DNA from: Fragilaria crotonensis
Lineage: Eukaryota > Bacillariophyta > Fragilariophyceae > Fragilariales > Fragilariaceae
Assembly (NCBI GenBank): GCA_022925895.1
Contig: JAKSYS010000022.1
Span: 154,963 to 218,962 of the forward strand
Reading direction: 5' to 3'
DNA length: 64,000 bases
Shown here: in pieces, positions 10,685 to 19,492 of the stretch
How positions within the stretch are numbered: the stretch's first letter is position 1
Layout: each line of letters opens with the position of its first letter
Program-made: the position numbers and the translations under genes
The notes under the pieces: model-generated
Seen by the model: the letters and a program-made list of their open reading frames with translations, nothing else
What the model was told of the DNA's origin: nothing
Database searches by the model: none

Positions 10685-13600
10685 TTATCGTAGGGGTATG
10701 ACTTCTTCAATGTCGCTAACGTCAAGGTTGTGTTGTTCCGCTGCTGTTTTCAGGTCTTCCCATTCCTCGAATGCAATGCGATTGGCTTCGTTTTGGTAAT
10801 ATTTGGGTACGGCGAAATCAAACGGGCCGACGAGGCCGTTCTCACATAGGTCGATGGTTTGCTCGTATACTTTGTATCGCTCCGGTTGATCTCTGAGGAG
10901 CGCTTCTATTTTGCCTGGGCGCACTGGTACGATCGGTCCCATCCTGCCGTTCGTACGTAATTGATGTAGTTCGGGCCAGTATCTGCAATTACGGAGTTGT
11001 CGGGTTTTGCTGTTCTCGTGTTCACGGATGTAAAACCATACCGTGTATTTGCCTTCGTCGCGTGTTGTTGGTGAGTCGTCGTCGTGTAATTTGGCTTGTA
11101 CAACATACCACTTCGATGTATTTGTTGTGTCAATCATGTATTTGATAAAGAACAGCTTGTCTCGTGACCTCCTGATTTGTTTGTATAACGTGTGTGCCTT
11201 TTTTCGTGTATGACTTTGCGCATGTACCTGTTTTGTATCGTCGTTGCGATATCGTTCTGGTTTGTTGGCGGTGCGTGTTGATGTGCGTTGTGTTATTTCG
11301 TCGTTGTGGTGTCGTTTGCGTTTGTTGGTGGTTGTTCTAACGTTTTGTGCTCTCATTGCCGGGACAACGGGTGTTGTTATGGTTGTGGTTGGTGTTTGTT
11401 CTTCGGTAGTGTGATTTGCAGGTGTGGTGTTATCCGCTTGGGGTTGGGGTTGTTGTTGTTGGTCAGGTTGGTCGACTTCATTGTTATTGCTGTCGTTGTG
11501 GTGGTTGTCCCCGTCGGTTTCCCTGTCGGTTTGGTTGTTGTCCTCATCGTCGTTGTCGCTGTCATCATCCTCGTTTCCATCGTCGCTGTGATCGCTGTCT
11601 GTCTGCGGCCTGTTGTCAATGTCTTCCTGCCATAAGTCTTCAATTTTTTCGTATGCGAACGGTTGTTCTGGTTCGGCTTGTCGGTATCGGCCTGGTTCAT
11701 GTAATCCTAGTATGTTTTCGAGAGGGTTGTCCACGATAGCGTGTCTGTATGTTGCCAACCGTGTGTCTATGCCTTCTGTAGGTTTGTGTAGGATGAGTGT
11801 GGATGGTATTTTGGTCAGACGCGATGCAGATTCTTTCGTGGGGCGTCCTCGTCGACCCGCTCCGTGTATTCCTGGTAGTCGTTGAACTCGGTATGTGCCG
11901 GGTTTTACCTGTTCTAACACTCGATATGGTCCTCTAGCGTGTATTCGTGCCTTCGCTGGGCCGTGTTCTTGCGTCGTTTGGACTTGTTTCTTGATGATTA
12001 CAAGATCACCTGGAGCAAAGGTTTTCATGTTGCGTCCATCGTTCTTGAGTTTCCTATGGTGTTCGCGGCGATCTTCAATGAGGAGTTTTAATACTTCCTG
12101 TTGCTTGCGCCAAAGTGGGAATGCGCTGTCAACGTGCTCAATGGTTTGTTGTCCTTGTGCTTCGTGATCCCTGGGGACAAGTGGTTCTTTCTCAAAGTCG
12201 ATAGGGAATGGGAATTCGCGTCCAATTGCCGCGTATGATCGCACTATGTTGGTTCCGTCGACTGGGGCCGAGTTCCATGCGTATACGGCGAAGATGGTAC
12301 CAAACATGAAATCCTGGAATGTTTCACAATCGGCTGCGTGTATCCGTTGTACTTTGTTGAGGTATCGGTGAAAGCGTTCGCATATGATGGCCTTGTGGTT
12401 TCCCTTGCTGACCGTGTAGTTGGGGAGACCAATATTTTGGCATAGCGTTTGCATTGCTCCTGCAAATTCGCTGCCTGAGTCAATAATGACTAGGCGTGGG
12501 AGGCCGTGGTTGATAAAGAATGCTGTGAATGCTGCTCGTGTCATGCTTTCGGAGTCTAAGGCGTCCACAAATGTAGCGGCTGCGAATCCAGTCATAGCAT
12601 CGATGCATGTGACTACATGTGTGCCGTTTCCCTTTTTTATTGATGCTGCTCGCCCTGGGTGCCAAACGTCTAGTGTGATCACATCGAATGGTTCGTCCGC
12701 TTGGAAAGTTTGGAGTTGCTGTTGGGCCTCGTGGCTGGTTATGTTCGCTGCGTTGCAATGTCCGCATCCAAGCGTCAGTTGTCTAATATCTGTTGCCATT
12801 TTTGGCCAGTAATACCTTGCTGCGATCTTCCAGAACGTTTTCTGGTATCCTGTGTGGCCTGCCATTGGTGCTGTGTGTAATGCCGAGAATATGGCTTGTC
12901 GCAACTTGGGTGGTGGGATACGTGTTCGTAAGTGGCGTCGGTTGTTTGTTCCTCCCCCGTTTCCGTTGTGGTATACGATGCCGTCTTCTTCCTCTAATTT
13001 GCCTTGTGTCCACAGTTTGTGTAACGTTGTATCTTGGATTTCTTCTCGTTGGAGATCGCGTTGGTTTCGGATGGCCTCGACTATTTTGTTGAGGTCCCAA
13101 TCCCTTGCTGTGGCGTCTTGCCATTGCGCTGTCGTTGGTAGCGGTATCGTGGTGGTTTGCTGAAATTCGGTTGCGAGCATGACCGTGAGTGCTCGACGCA
13201 AGTCGTCGTCGACTTCAGCTTCTTTGTCATCAATTGTTGCTGGTGCGTCGTCGTCTCGTGGTGACGTCGTCGTTCTGCATTCGGCGTTGAATATCCCGCT
13301 CATGACAGCTGCCATCAGTTGTTTTGGTGGTGTTGTTCGCAGTTGGGCTATTGCTATTTCTGGAGGCTGTTGCATCATGCGGTATCTGGTATCTTCGTCG
13401 TACCCAATTATATCAACCAGTTCGTGATGTCGGATTCCGCGCACGATGCTAGTGTGTTGCCTGTGGTCTGTCGTTTCGATAGCGAACGGGCTTTCGTACC
13501 ATTGTGTTGACGTGTCTTGGAGATCTGGTCCTGGATACTCTGTGTCGTAGCATGGTGTCCACGCTGTGACCCATTCTATTGTGTTGGTCTCTTGGCTGTT

Positions 13601-13959
13601 GCGTTGTACCAACGCTGCAACTTTTGGTTCATTCGGGTCGTTCTGTGGCGACAACCGCTTCATTGCTCGTATCTCTGGTGCTGTTGTGATGTTCGGGTTG
13701 TGTCCTTCCGCCTCGTCGTTTATGATCTCCTTGAGTGGTATTGCATTGCTGCGTTGTAAGTGGAATGTGCGCAGCGTGTGAATGTTCCTGGTGGCAATGA
13801 TTAATGTGAATTTGGTGGCAATGGCCGCCCCATATCTGTTGGCGTGAATGTTTGCTCGTAATGTGTTCCATCCTTTATTTTCCATGGTGTGAATGCGTTG
13901 TGCAATGAATGGTGTGTCTCCTTCGTTGTTGCGCATCGTTTGTCGCGTGAAGATGATGA
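10685..13959 (-). CDS. Gypsy integrase region of pol with long acidic linker and C-terminal domain
   Basis: A frame of about 1,083 residues from the first ATG (13936); it is open a little further upstream and overlaps the end of the RNase H frame. An H-x7-H and C-x2-C zinc-binding domain (HTAPMAGH, CGHC) precedes the integrase core with D (TLDVW), D (IIDSGSEF) and E (ICERFHRY). An Arg-rich SH3-like tail region follows (HARGPYRVLEQVKPGTYRVQ). Then comes a low-complexity Asp/Asn/Gln/Thr linker. The C-terminal 180 residues form a distinct domain with FFIKYMID, VWFYIREHENSKTRQLRNCRYWPE-type sequence and a VPVRPGK stretch that I recall from diatom gypsy elements but cannot name. Entry into this frame needs a one-base shift, which an extra T in GAGTTACAG near 13965 would supply. 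Confidence 0.85.
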
Positions 13960-15495
13960 TTACTGTAACTCCATGTCGTTCCCGATTTCGATCAGCTGGG
14001 TGAGTTGACTGTGCTGATGCTGAACGTCTCTTTCGTTGTCTGCCTCGCAGCCGTCGTGTGCTATGATCCAGTCGACTGTCTCGGTTGACTCTATGCTTCT
14101 CTCGAGCTGGTCGCTTGTGATCAGTTTTGGGTCTGTCCGTTGTTTGTCAAATGGGTGTGTTCGCCATTCTGGTCGGTCTTCGATGTGCCGTGTGTATGCT
14201 GTGATGCCCGCCTCTATTGCAGCGTTTTCGATGTTCGTGGCTCCTGCGTTGAAAATCCAAATGTTCCGGGTATTGTCGCTCTTTGCCGCCAAAAGTGTCT
14301 TTGGTTGTGTCCGGTCTTTCGATGCTTGAACTGGGCTGTTTGAGATGGCGATGGGGATTGCGCTGGTTATTGGAGTTGTGGTTTGTGGATCTGGTCTCCA
14401 TTTGCGCGTGGCATTGTTGTATCTGGTTAGTGCGTCGCATTCGACCATAAATCTGGCTGGTCGATGTACGATCGTGAACATAAATCTCAGCAGTCGTTGT
14501 CGCATCCGTTGGTGTGTGTGCGTGGGTATGTCCTCCCCATCGAAAAATTGTCGCAGCCCATTGCAGTCTGTCATCCATGTGAATTCTTTGCCGAATAGGT
14601 GTCGTTTATACTTTTCGATTGCCCATACGCCTGTCGCTGCCTCGCCTGTGTATGAATGCATCGCACTTTCGTTTTCGTTGCATTTGCGCGAGCTAAATGC
14701 GATTGGTCTTAGCCGAAGACGGTGCATGTGTTTATCGAAGCTGCACTGTCTGCCTTGTGTTGCTTCTTGTGTCTCGTGTTGCTTTGCTACTTCGTCGTTT
14801 GGGTCCGCCTGAAGTAGTACCGCTGCCATGCCCAGTCTACACCAGTCCGTTTTCAGGTAGAATCTTCTCGTGTAGTCTGGTCTTGCTAACGTGGGTCGTG
14901 TCATCAGTTCATCCAGGAGTTCGTTGAGTAGTTCTGTGTCTACGTGAGTCCATTCCGTTGCCAGTGATATTTCGTTCTCGGTCGGTCTCGTGCCTTTAAG
15001 CTTTTTTATGTGCTGTCTCCATCTTCCTATTCGTAGCTCGTAGTTGGCTATCCAGTCTTGATAGAATCCGATGAGACCTATTACTTGTCGCAAGTCCGTC
15101 AGCGTGTTTGGTATCTGGTTTTTCAGATCCTCGAGTGCCTGCATTTTGGATCGCGCTGGGCGATTACCATCGGCTTCGACGTCCATGCCCACGAATTCTG
15201 CACTTTGTGGGAAGAATCGACACTTCTTCAGTTTAACTGTTACTTGATGTCGTTGCAGCACCTGTAGGACAATCTCGAAGTATTTTATTAGTGGTTTCGC
15301 GTCTTCTGAATGTAGCATGATGTCATCTACGATGACTTCAGCATCGGTCCACGGTCTTTCGCCTTTAATGTCACTTCTATGTCGTCGCGTATGCCTAATT
15401 CCGTCGCTTGCTGGTTCCACTGACGTTTCAATGTGTCCACCAGGCAACAGAATGTGCCGTGTGCATTGAGGCATCCCATCGGCATGACAGTCCAC
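13960..15495 (-). CDS. Gypsy reverse transcriptase (second half) and RNase H
   Basis: The meaningful part begins near 15370. The polymerase motif reads EVIVDDIMLHSED, so the usual Y/F-x-D-D is I-V-D-D here. The connection region follows (ADGNRPARSKMQALEDLKNQ, VIGLIGFYQDWI). RNase H motifs are FYLKTDWCRLGMAAVL (first Asp), SYTGEAATGVWAIEKYKRHL (Glu) and TWMTDCNGLRQF (Asp). A PARFMVECDALTR tether ends the fold. About 100 further residues of unknown role precede the stop. The frame is offset by one base from the upstream half of the reverse transcriptase, so this copy cannot make a continuous enzyme without a shift. Confidence 0.85.
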   Translation of the reverse strand: MDCHADGMPQCTRHILLPGGHIETSVEPASDGIRHTRRHRSDIKGERPWTDAEVIVDDIMLHSEDAKPLIKYFEIVLQVLQRHQVTVKLKKCRFFPQSAEFVGMDVEADGNRPARSKMQALEDLKNQIPNTLTDLRQVIGLIGFYQDWIANYELRIGRWRQHIKKLKGTRPTENEISLATEWTHVDTELLNELLDELMTRPTLARPDYTRRFYLKTDWCRLGMAAVLLQADPNDEVAKQHETQEATQGRQCSFDKHMHRLRLRPIAFSSRKCNENESAMHSYTGEAATGVWAIEKYKRHLFGKEFTWMTDCNGLRQFFDGEDIPTHTHQRMRQRLLRFMFTIVHRPARFMVECDALTRYNNATRKWRPDPQTTTPITSAIPIAISNSPVQASKDRTQPKTLLAAKSDNTRNIWIFNAGATNIENAAIEAGITAYTRHIEDRPEWRTHPFDKQRTDPKLITSDQLERSIESTETVDWIIAHDGCEADNERDVQHQHSQLTQLIEIGNDMELQ

Positions 15496-16394
15496 CGTTT
15501 CTGTCCGCCAGGCACAAAGAATGCCGTTTTGTCACGTGACGTTTCGTGTAGCAAGACCTGCCAGAATCCGCTTTCGAAGTCCATGGTGATGAAGTGTTTA
15601 GATCTTCCGATGTCTCTTGCTGCATCATCGCACCTGCGTGACGGGTATATGAATGGTCTCGTGATGGCATTTAGTTTTCGGTACGATACGGTTAATCTCC
15701 ATATGTACTCGGACCAGTGGACGTGGTTTTGATTTGGTTTTGCTGCTAAGACCACTTGGGCTCCCCAGGGGCTGCGTGCGTCCTCTATTAGTCCGTTTTC
15801 CTCTAAGCCTCGTGCCAGTTGGGTGATGACTCTTGCTTCGTGTGGTCCATACCGTGGTACTGGGCAGCATACTGGCTGGGCGTTGCCTGTGTCGATGTGG
15901 CATACGAATCCCCGGATGTGCTGTTTGAGTCCTTCGGGTGCGAAGACGTCCCAGTATTGTTTTATCAGTTCGAGGATTGGTGGTCGTAATTCCTCTGGGC
16001 AGTCTTCCCATTGCAGGGACTTTCGGATTGTTTCTGCGTGTTTCTCGTCGTTGTATTGAATTATTGAGGTTGGATCTCGCTCGGTCACTTCCTGTTTTGT
16101 TTTAGATACCGCTATTCCGCCATTTCGGTACAACACTTCTAATGTGTCGTCGTCATCCGGCAAATATTCTGGTTCTTCATACTGGGAAGTCGGTTTTGGC
16201 CTATATGGTCTCTTTTCTGTTATGACTGGTTTGCTTCCGTCATCCATGCGTTGTTTCGCCGATTCTACTTCTTCCTTTGTGGCCGCGGATGCTGCCATTA
16301 CCCTAATATGTAATTCATTGGTGGTGGTGTTCATTCCGTAAGTGATGTCGTTTGTCGTGATTTTTGTTTTGTTTTCTGTTTTTTCTTTGCTCAT
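15327..16394 (-). CDS. Gypsy reverse transcriptase (first half)
   Basis: The frame begins MSKEKTEN in the same frame as gag, 17 codons after gag's TGA. It carries the N-terminal RT motifs: YWDVFAPEGLKQ, PVPRYGPHEARVI, ENGLIEDARSPWGAQVVLA, RLTVSYRKLNAIT, FITMDFESGFWQVLLHE (first catalytic Asp) and TAFFVPGGQKRWTVMPMGCLNAHGTF split here for length. It runs out of frame after TELGIRDDIEVTLKAK. One additional A in the TTAAAGG run at about 15364-15358 would continue into KGERPWTDAEVIVDDI. No canonical slippery heptamer is seen there, so I read this as a missing base rather than programmed frameshifting. Confidence 0.85.
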   Translation of the reverse strand: MSKEKTENKTKITTNDITYGMNTTTNELHIRVMAASAATKEEVESAKQRMDDGSKPVITEKRPYRPKPTSQYEEPEYLPDDDDTLEVLYRNGGIAVSKTKQEVTERDPTSIIQYNDEKHAETIRKSLQWEDCPEELRPPILELIKQYWDVFAPEGLKQHIRGFVCHIDTGNAQPVCCPVPRYGPHEARVITQLARGLEENGLIEDARSPWGAQVVLAAKPNQNHVHWSEYIWRLTVSYRKLNAITRPFIYPSRRCDDAARDIGRSKHFITMDFESGFWQVLLHETSRDKTAFFVPGGQKRWTVMPMGCLNAHGTFCCLVDTLKRQWNQQATELGIRDDIEVTLKAKDRGPMLKSS

Positions 16395-16445
16395 GTAATT
16401 CTCTTCGTGTTGTGTCTTTGTGTCCGCGTGTTCGCGGGTGTTGTG

Positions 16446-19031
16446 TCATTCGCTGGGTGCCGCTGCGTAGACCGCTGTTGTTTCTGCCCTGAATCGGTCT
16501 TGTGGTGTGGGGGGTGTTCGCCTTGTTGGTGTCTCATATTGGATGCGAAGCGTCGTGTTCCAAATGGTCAGGTGGATGTTTGGTTCCGCGTCGTCGTAGC
16601 TCCACAATGCTTTAGTCTTCCTGAGGAAGTTGATGGACACAATTGCTGTCGCCGCCGCGTGTTCGCTTAGCCCGAATGTTAGATTGCATGCGATTCCGTT
16701 GTATCTGAATGGTGTCCTGTACTCGATGATGTGTGTGAGTTTCAGTGTGGTGGCGGAGACTTCGACGCCTCCGATGGTCACATCTTTTTCCCCGTATGCC
16801 TGCATTGGTTTGAATGATGCGACTAGTTCTGGGAAGGTCTCTGCCATGGCTTTGTGGAATTCCAAATGGCCGATGTTGACTCCTGCGCATGAGTCGAGGG
16901 CGATTGTGAGTTTTCCTCTTCCATGGGTTGTCCCGATGGGAAATTGGCAGTGAGGTAATGTCGGCGAGATTTCGAGTGGGAGCGCATTTATGACTGTTGC
17001 CTGGAACACCCTTGCGATGAAGTGGTAGGTATCATGTCCCTTGTCCTGATTTCTGCTCCTGGTTGCGGGTCCATAATAGTCCACGGTGTCCTCCGTTTCG
17101 TCAATGTTGTTTGCAGTGTTGGTCGTTTCGCTCAATTTGCGCGTCCATTCTCGGTTGAGGTTCTTTCTGTGTCGTGCTGAGACGTCCGTGGCCATTAGTG
17201 CTACTGCATCTGCCGCACGTTCTGCATCCTTCTTGGAGATGAAGCCGAGGTCGCGCCAGTCTCTCATTGCTTCGGCCTTCGATAGGAGTGCTTGACCTTC
17301 GCGTTTGCGTGTTCCTGTGATCGTTGGGTCGCGCTTCCGGTTTTCCCACTCTTCCCTCATTTGTTTCATTCGCCTGAACGCGGTCTTGCGCACGTCGGGG
17401 TCGTATTTGTTGGGGCAGTCACGGAAGCTGTGGAATCTGTTGACGTGGTGCGTTGTATGTCCTGTGCATCCCCAGCATTCGATAGGTCGTTCGGTGCCGC
17501 TTGCGTTTCGTAGTGCGCTTTCCGCTGGGCTGAGGAAACAACTGGTGGATGCCAGTGTTTTTCCGCACGTCTCCATTAGGATGACTTGCTCCATTAACGG
17601 GTCGAATTCCGTGTCTGTGAATTCCAATGTTGCGGGCTGATGGGTCGCTCCGTCCATTGTGTTGTCACTATACTTCTCGTTGCTTTGATCTTCACTGTAT
17701 GCCATGAACGCGCGTGCCGAGGGTTTCTGTTGGTATGGTCCGCGATTGGCATTTGGGTTGTGTGATCTGTTGATGGGTACTGGGTTGAGAGTGTTTTTAA
17801 TTAGCTGAATTTGCGTTTCGATATCGCGTTCCTCTTCCATCGCCAAGTCGCGGAGTCTTTGCAGCTGCATCAATTGTTCTTGGTTGGAGCTTGGTGGTGG
17901 GTGATGGTAACGTCGTCTGTTTAATTTGCCCTGCATATGAGATGTGAGCGAATTAAAGAACGTTGTAGGTAGGTTGACTGGGTAATCTACTTCGGCGTTG
18001 AGTTGGTGCACGATTGCAGTGAATCTGGCATAGTGTTCGGCAATTGTGGCAGCTGTGGTTTGCCCTTTTTCGTTTGTTCCCTTTTGTTGGCATTGGATCA
18101 GTCGTGTTACCGGCGTTTCGATGATTCCTTCGCCTACGAAAGCTGGTCGCATGAGCCTTGCAACCAGTTCGTACTTGGTGTGTTGCTTAATCTCCTCGAT
18201 CCAGGTGTTAAACTTGTCTTGGCTGAATTGCTCGCGTTCGAGCATGCCAAATTGGGTATCGCCTTGCAGGTACTTGCTTACGGTGATGAGCTGTTTGATG
18301 TCTCGAATTGTTTCGAGCGTGATTGCTTCGTGTAGCATTCCGGCGGGTCCTTGTGGGAGTCGGAAGAGCACGATCTTCGTGTCCGCTCCGGGGAACAGGT
18401 TGTGTCCCGGCTGCCCTGGGATTGTGTACCTGCGCCTTGGGTCGATGGTCATTTCTGTTATGACGTATCGGGCCGTGGCTCGGAAGTTGGCTTCGTTGGC
18501 TCCCGGTTGTGGTATGTTGATGGCGCGGTGTGCCGCACTTTGTACATGTAGAAATGTGTACTCGAATAGGGCGCTGTCGTAGTTGTTGAAGTCCTCAATT
18601 GCCAGAGTGGCACTGGTTAGGATTAGTGCTTGGTTAAAGTGGTTGACTAGGCAATCGGTCTTGTTTTTCCATTTGCCATTTCCAGACCTGATCGATTCTA
18701 TGGCGTGCTCTAGTACCATGGATCTGACGTCTTGTGGGTCTGTGGTTCGGGGGCATGGTGCGAGCATGTATGTCGCCCCACTCCATGTCTTTTCTTGCAA
18801 GTTGAGCCCGCCGTCCGCCTTTAAGGTTCGTGTATTCGCGTACGGGGGTCGCCCGCCGGCTCGGCCATGGTGCCAAGGGTCATTCTGGTGGTCGAATTGG
18901 CGTGGCATGGCCGCAAATGCGTGTGTCGGGTTCGCGTTTCCCGTGATAGAGTCGGGGTTGGTACCGGGCAGGTTTCCATATAACGAGTGGTCGTTACCTA
19001 TAAGGTAGGCTCGTCGTAGATCGTCCGACAT
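16446..19031 (-). CDS. Gypsy gag with nucleocapsid-like finger and aspartic protease
   Basis: 861 residues. The N-terminal two thirds are a gag-type capsid (FNTWIEEIKQHTKYELVARL and a helical region to about residue 400). A Cys/His cluster CWGCTGHTTHHVNRFHSFRDC near residue 518 resembles a widened zinc knuckle. Near residue 713 LTIALDSCAGVNIG is the aspartic protease active site, with D-S-C in place of D-S/T-G, a variant I recall from diatom elements. The start codon at 19031 lies inside the 5' LTR and the next 17 codons are LTR sequence. The primer binding site is also within the coding frame. The frame ends at a TGA, and the same frame stays open for 17 codons up to the pol ATG at 16394, so stop readthrough is possible. 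Confidence 0.9.
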   Translation of the reverse strand: MSDDLRRAYLIGNDHSLYGNLPGTNPDSITGNANPTHAFAAMPRQFDHQNDPWHHGRAGGRPPYANTRTLKADGGLNLQEKTWSGATYMLAPCPRTTDPQDVRSMVLEHAIESIRSGNGKWKNKTDCLVNHFNQALILTSATLAIEDFNNYDSALFEYTFLHVQSAAHRAINIPQPGANEANFRATARYVITEMTIDPRRRYTIPGQPGHNLFPGADTKIVLFRLPQGPAGMLHEAITLETIRDIKQLITVSKYLQGDTQFGMLEREQFSQDKFNTWIEEIKQHTKYELVARLMRPAFVGEGIIETPVTRLIQCQQKGTNEKGQTTAATIAEHYARFTAIVHQLNAEVDYPVNLPTTFFNSLTSHMQGKLNRRRYHHPPPSSNQEQLMQLQRLRDLAMEEERDIETQIQLIKNTLNPVPINRSHNPNANRGPYQQKPSARAFMAYSEDQSNEKYSDNTMDGATHQPATLEFTDTEFDPLMEQVILMETCGKTLASTSCFLSPAESALRNASGTERPIECWGCTGHTTHHVNRFHSFRDCPNKYDPDVRKTAFRRMKQMREEWENRKRDPTITGTRKREGQALLSKAEAMRDWRDLGFISKKDAERAADAVALMATDVSARHRKNLNREWTRKLSETTNTANNIDETEDTVDYYGPATRSRNQDKGHDTYHFIARVFQATVINALPLEISPTLPHCQFPIGTTHGRGKLTIALDSCAGVNIGHLEFHKAMAETFPELVASFKPMQAYGEKDVTIGGVEVSATTLKLTHIIEYRTPFRYNGIACNLTFGLSEHAAATAIVSINFLRKTKALWSYDDAEPNIHLTIWNTTLRIQYETPTRRTPPTPQDRFRAETTAVYAAAPSE
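18961..18978 (-). promoter_or_regulatory. Putative primer binding site of the gypsy element, inside gag
   Basis: Directly behind the 5' LTR the minus strand reads TGGAAACCTGCCCGGTAC. TGG pairs with the CCA end of a tRNA. I could not match it to a specific tRNA from memory. The same bases encode gag residues around YGNLPGT. Confidence 0.65.
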
Positions 19032-19155
19032 GGTCGGCTTGCTCCTATCGTGACTGGATGATTGTTGTGAGGTTGGGATCGATTCAGTGCCTTGGGAGGC
19101 TACGTCATCGGTCCACGGGTGACGGACAGTTATCTACATATCGTCTCACGTTACA
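18979..19155 (-). repeat. 5' LTR of the gypsy element
   Basis: 177 bases, identical to 9838-10014. Includes the gag start codon at 19031-19029; transcription must therefore start upstream of it within the first 120 bases or so of the LTR. Confidence 0.95.
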
Positions 19156-19165
19156 ACTCGCTCAT
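19156..19165 (-). other. Displaced start of the ARM-like gene plus target duplication
   Basis: Minus strand ATGAGC (19165-19160) followed by GAGT (19159-19156, the duplicated target ACTC on the plus strand). Read together with GAGTCGG at 9837 and below, it rebuilds M-S-E-S in frame with exon 1 of the ARM-like gene. Confidence 0.85.
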
Positions 19166-19238
19166 GTTCAATCTTTTAGTGAATTAATGTTTTGTGGACG
19201 TGCGCAAACTACATCGGGAACGTCCGGCAACACACCTC
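19166..19238 (-). promoter_or_regulatory. Proximal upstream region of the ARM-like gene, trapped between two retroelements
   Basis: 73 bases of host sequence between the displaced start codon and the copia LTR. It is AT-rich near the ATG (minus strand AACATTAATTCACTAAAAG). The rest of the original upstream region continues beyond the copia element at 26746. Confidence 0.6.
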
Positions 19239-19492
19239 TGAATGAATTCTGCCATGAGTGCGGGATATTCGGACACCGGGACAGACCGAAGTATCTTGGG
19301 CTGACGCAAGACGCGTGCCACGTACGCATGCGCGGATGGGACACTTCATCCGCGGCATGAGGGAACAAGTCTAGAATATGCTCACTCTTTTTGTAAATAG
19401 TCAAGTTGCATGCTGCTACTAGTTGATTACTACATGTCTTAGAGTCGTCCCTGGCAATGGCGGATGCGCCGCTCTTGCGAGGGAATCAACTG
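19239..19492 (+). repeat. 5' LTR of the copia element
   Basis: 254 bases, identical by eye to 26492-26745. Contains a cluster of CpG-rich motifs (GACGCGTGCCACGTACGC) that could be promoter sites; this is inference. Confidence 0.95.

Larger units (their letters stand above)
9838..19155 (-). mobile_element. Complete Ty3/gypsy LTR retrotransposon, 9.3 kb
   Basis: The element reads right to left. Two 177-base LTRs are identical by eye. In element orientation they start TGTAACG and end CGTTATA, imperfect inverted termini. A 4-base target duplication ACTC (9834-9837 and 19156-19159) flanks it and is confirmed because removing the element plus one copy restores an open host reading frame. A TGG-type primer binding site follows the 5' LTR, and a purine tract GAGAAGAGGGGA abuts the 3' LTR. 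The order gag, protease, reverse transcriptase, RNase H, integrase is the Ty3/gypsy order. Identical LTRs mean recent insertion, yet two frame breaks interrupt pol in the sequence as given. Confidence 0.95.

Noticed and set aside
11288-11740. Plus-strand Cys/Val-rich frames
   Set aside because: Antisense of the Asp/Asn/Gln low-complexity linker in the gypsy integrase; no start context or domain.
15350-15370. Programmed minus-one frameshift in the gypsy reverse transcriptase
   Set aside because: No slippery heptamer in the right phase, and a shift in the middle of the polymerase would be without purpose; a missing base fits better.
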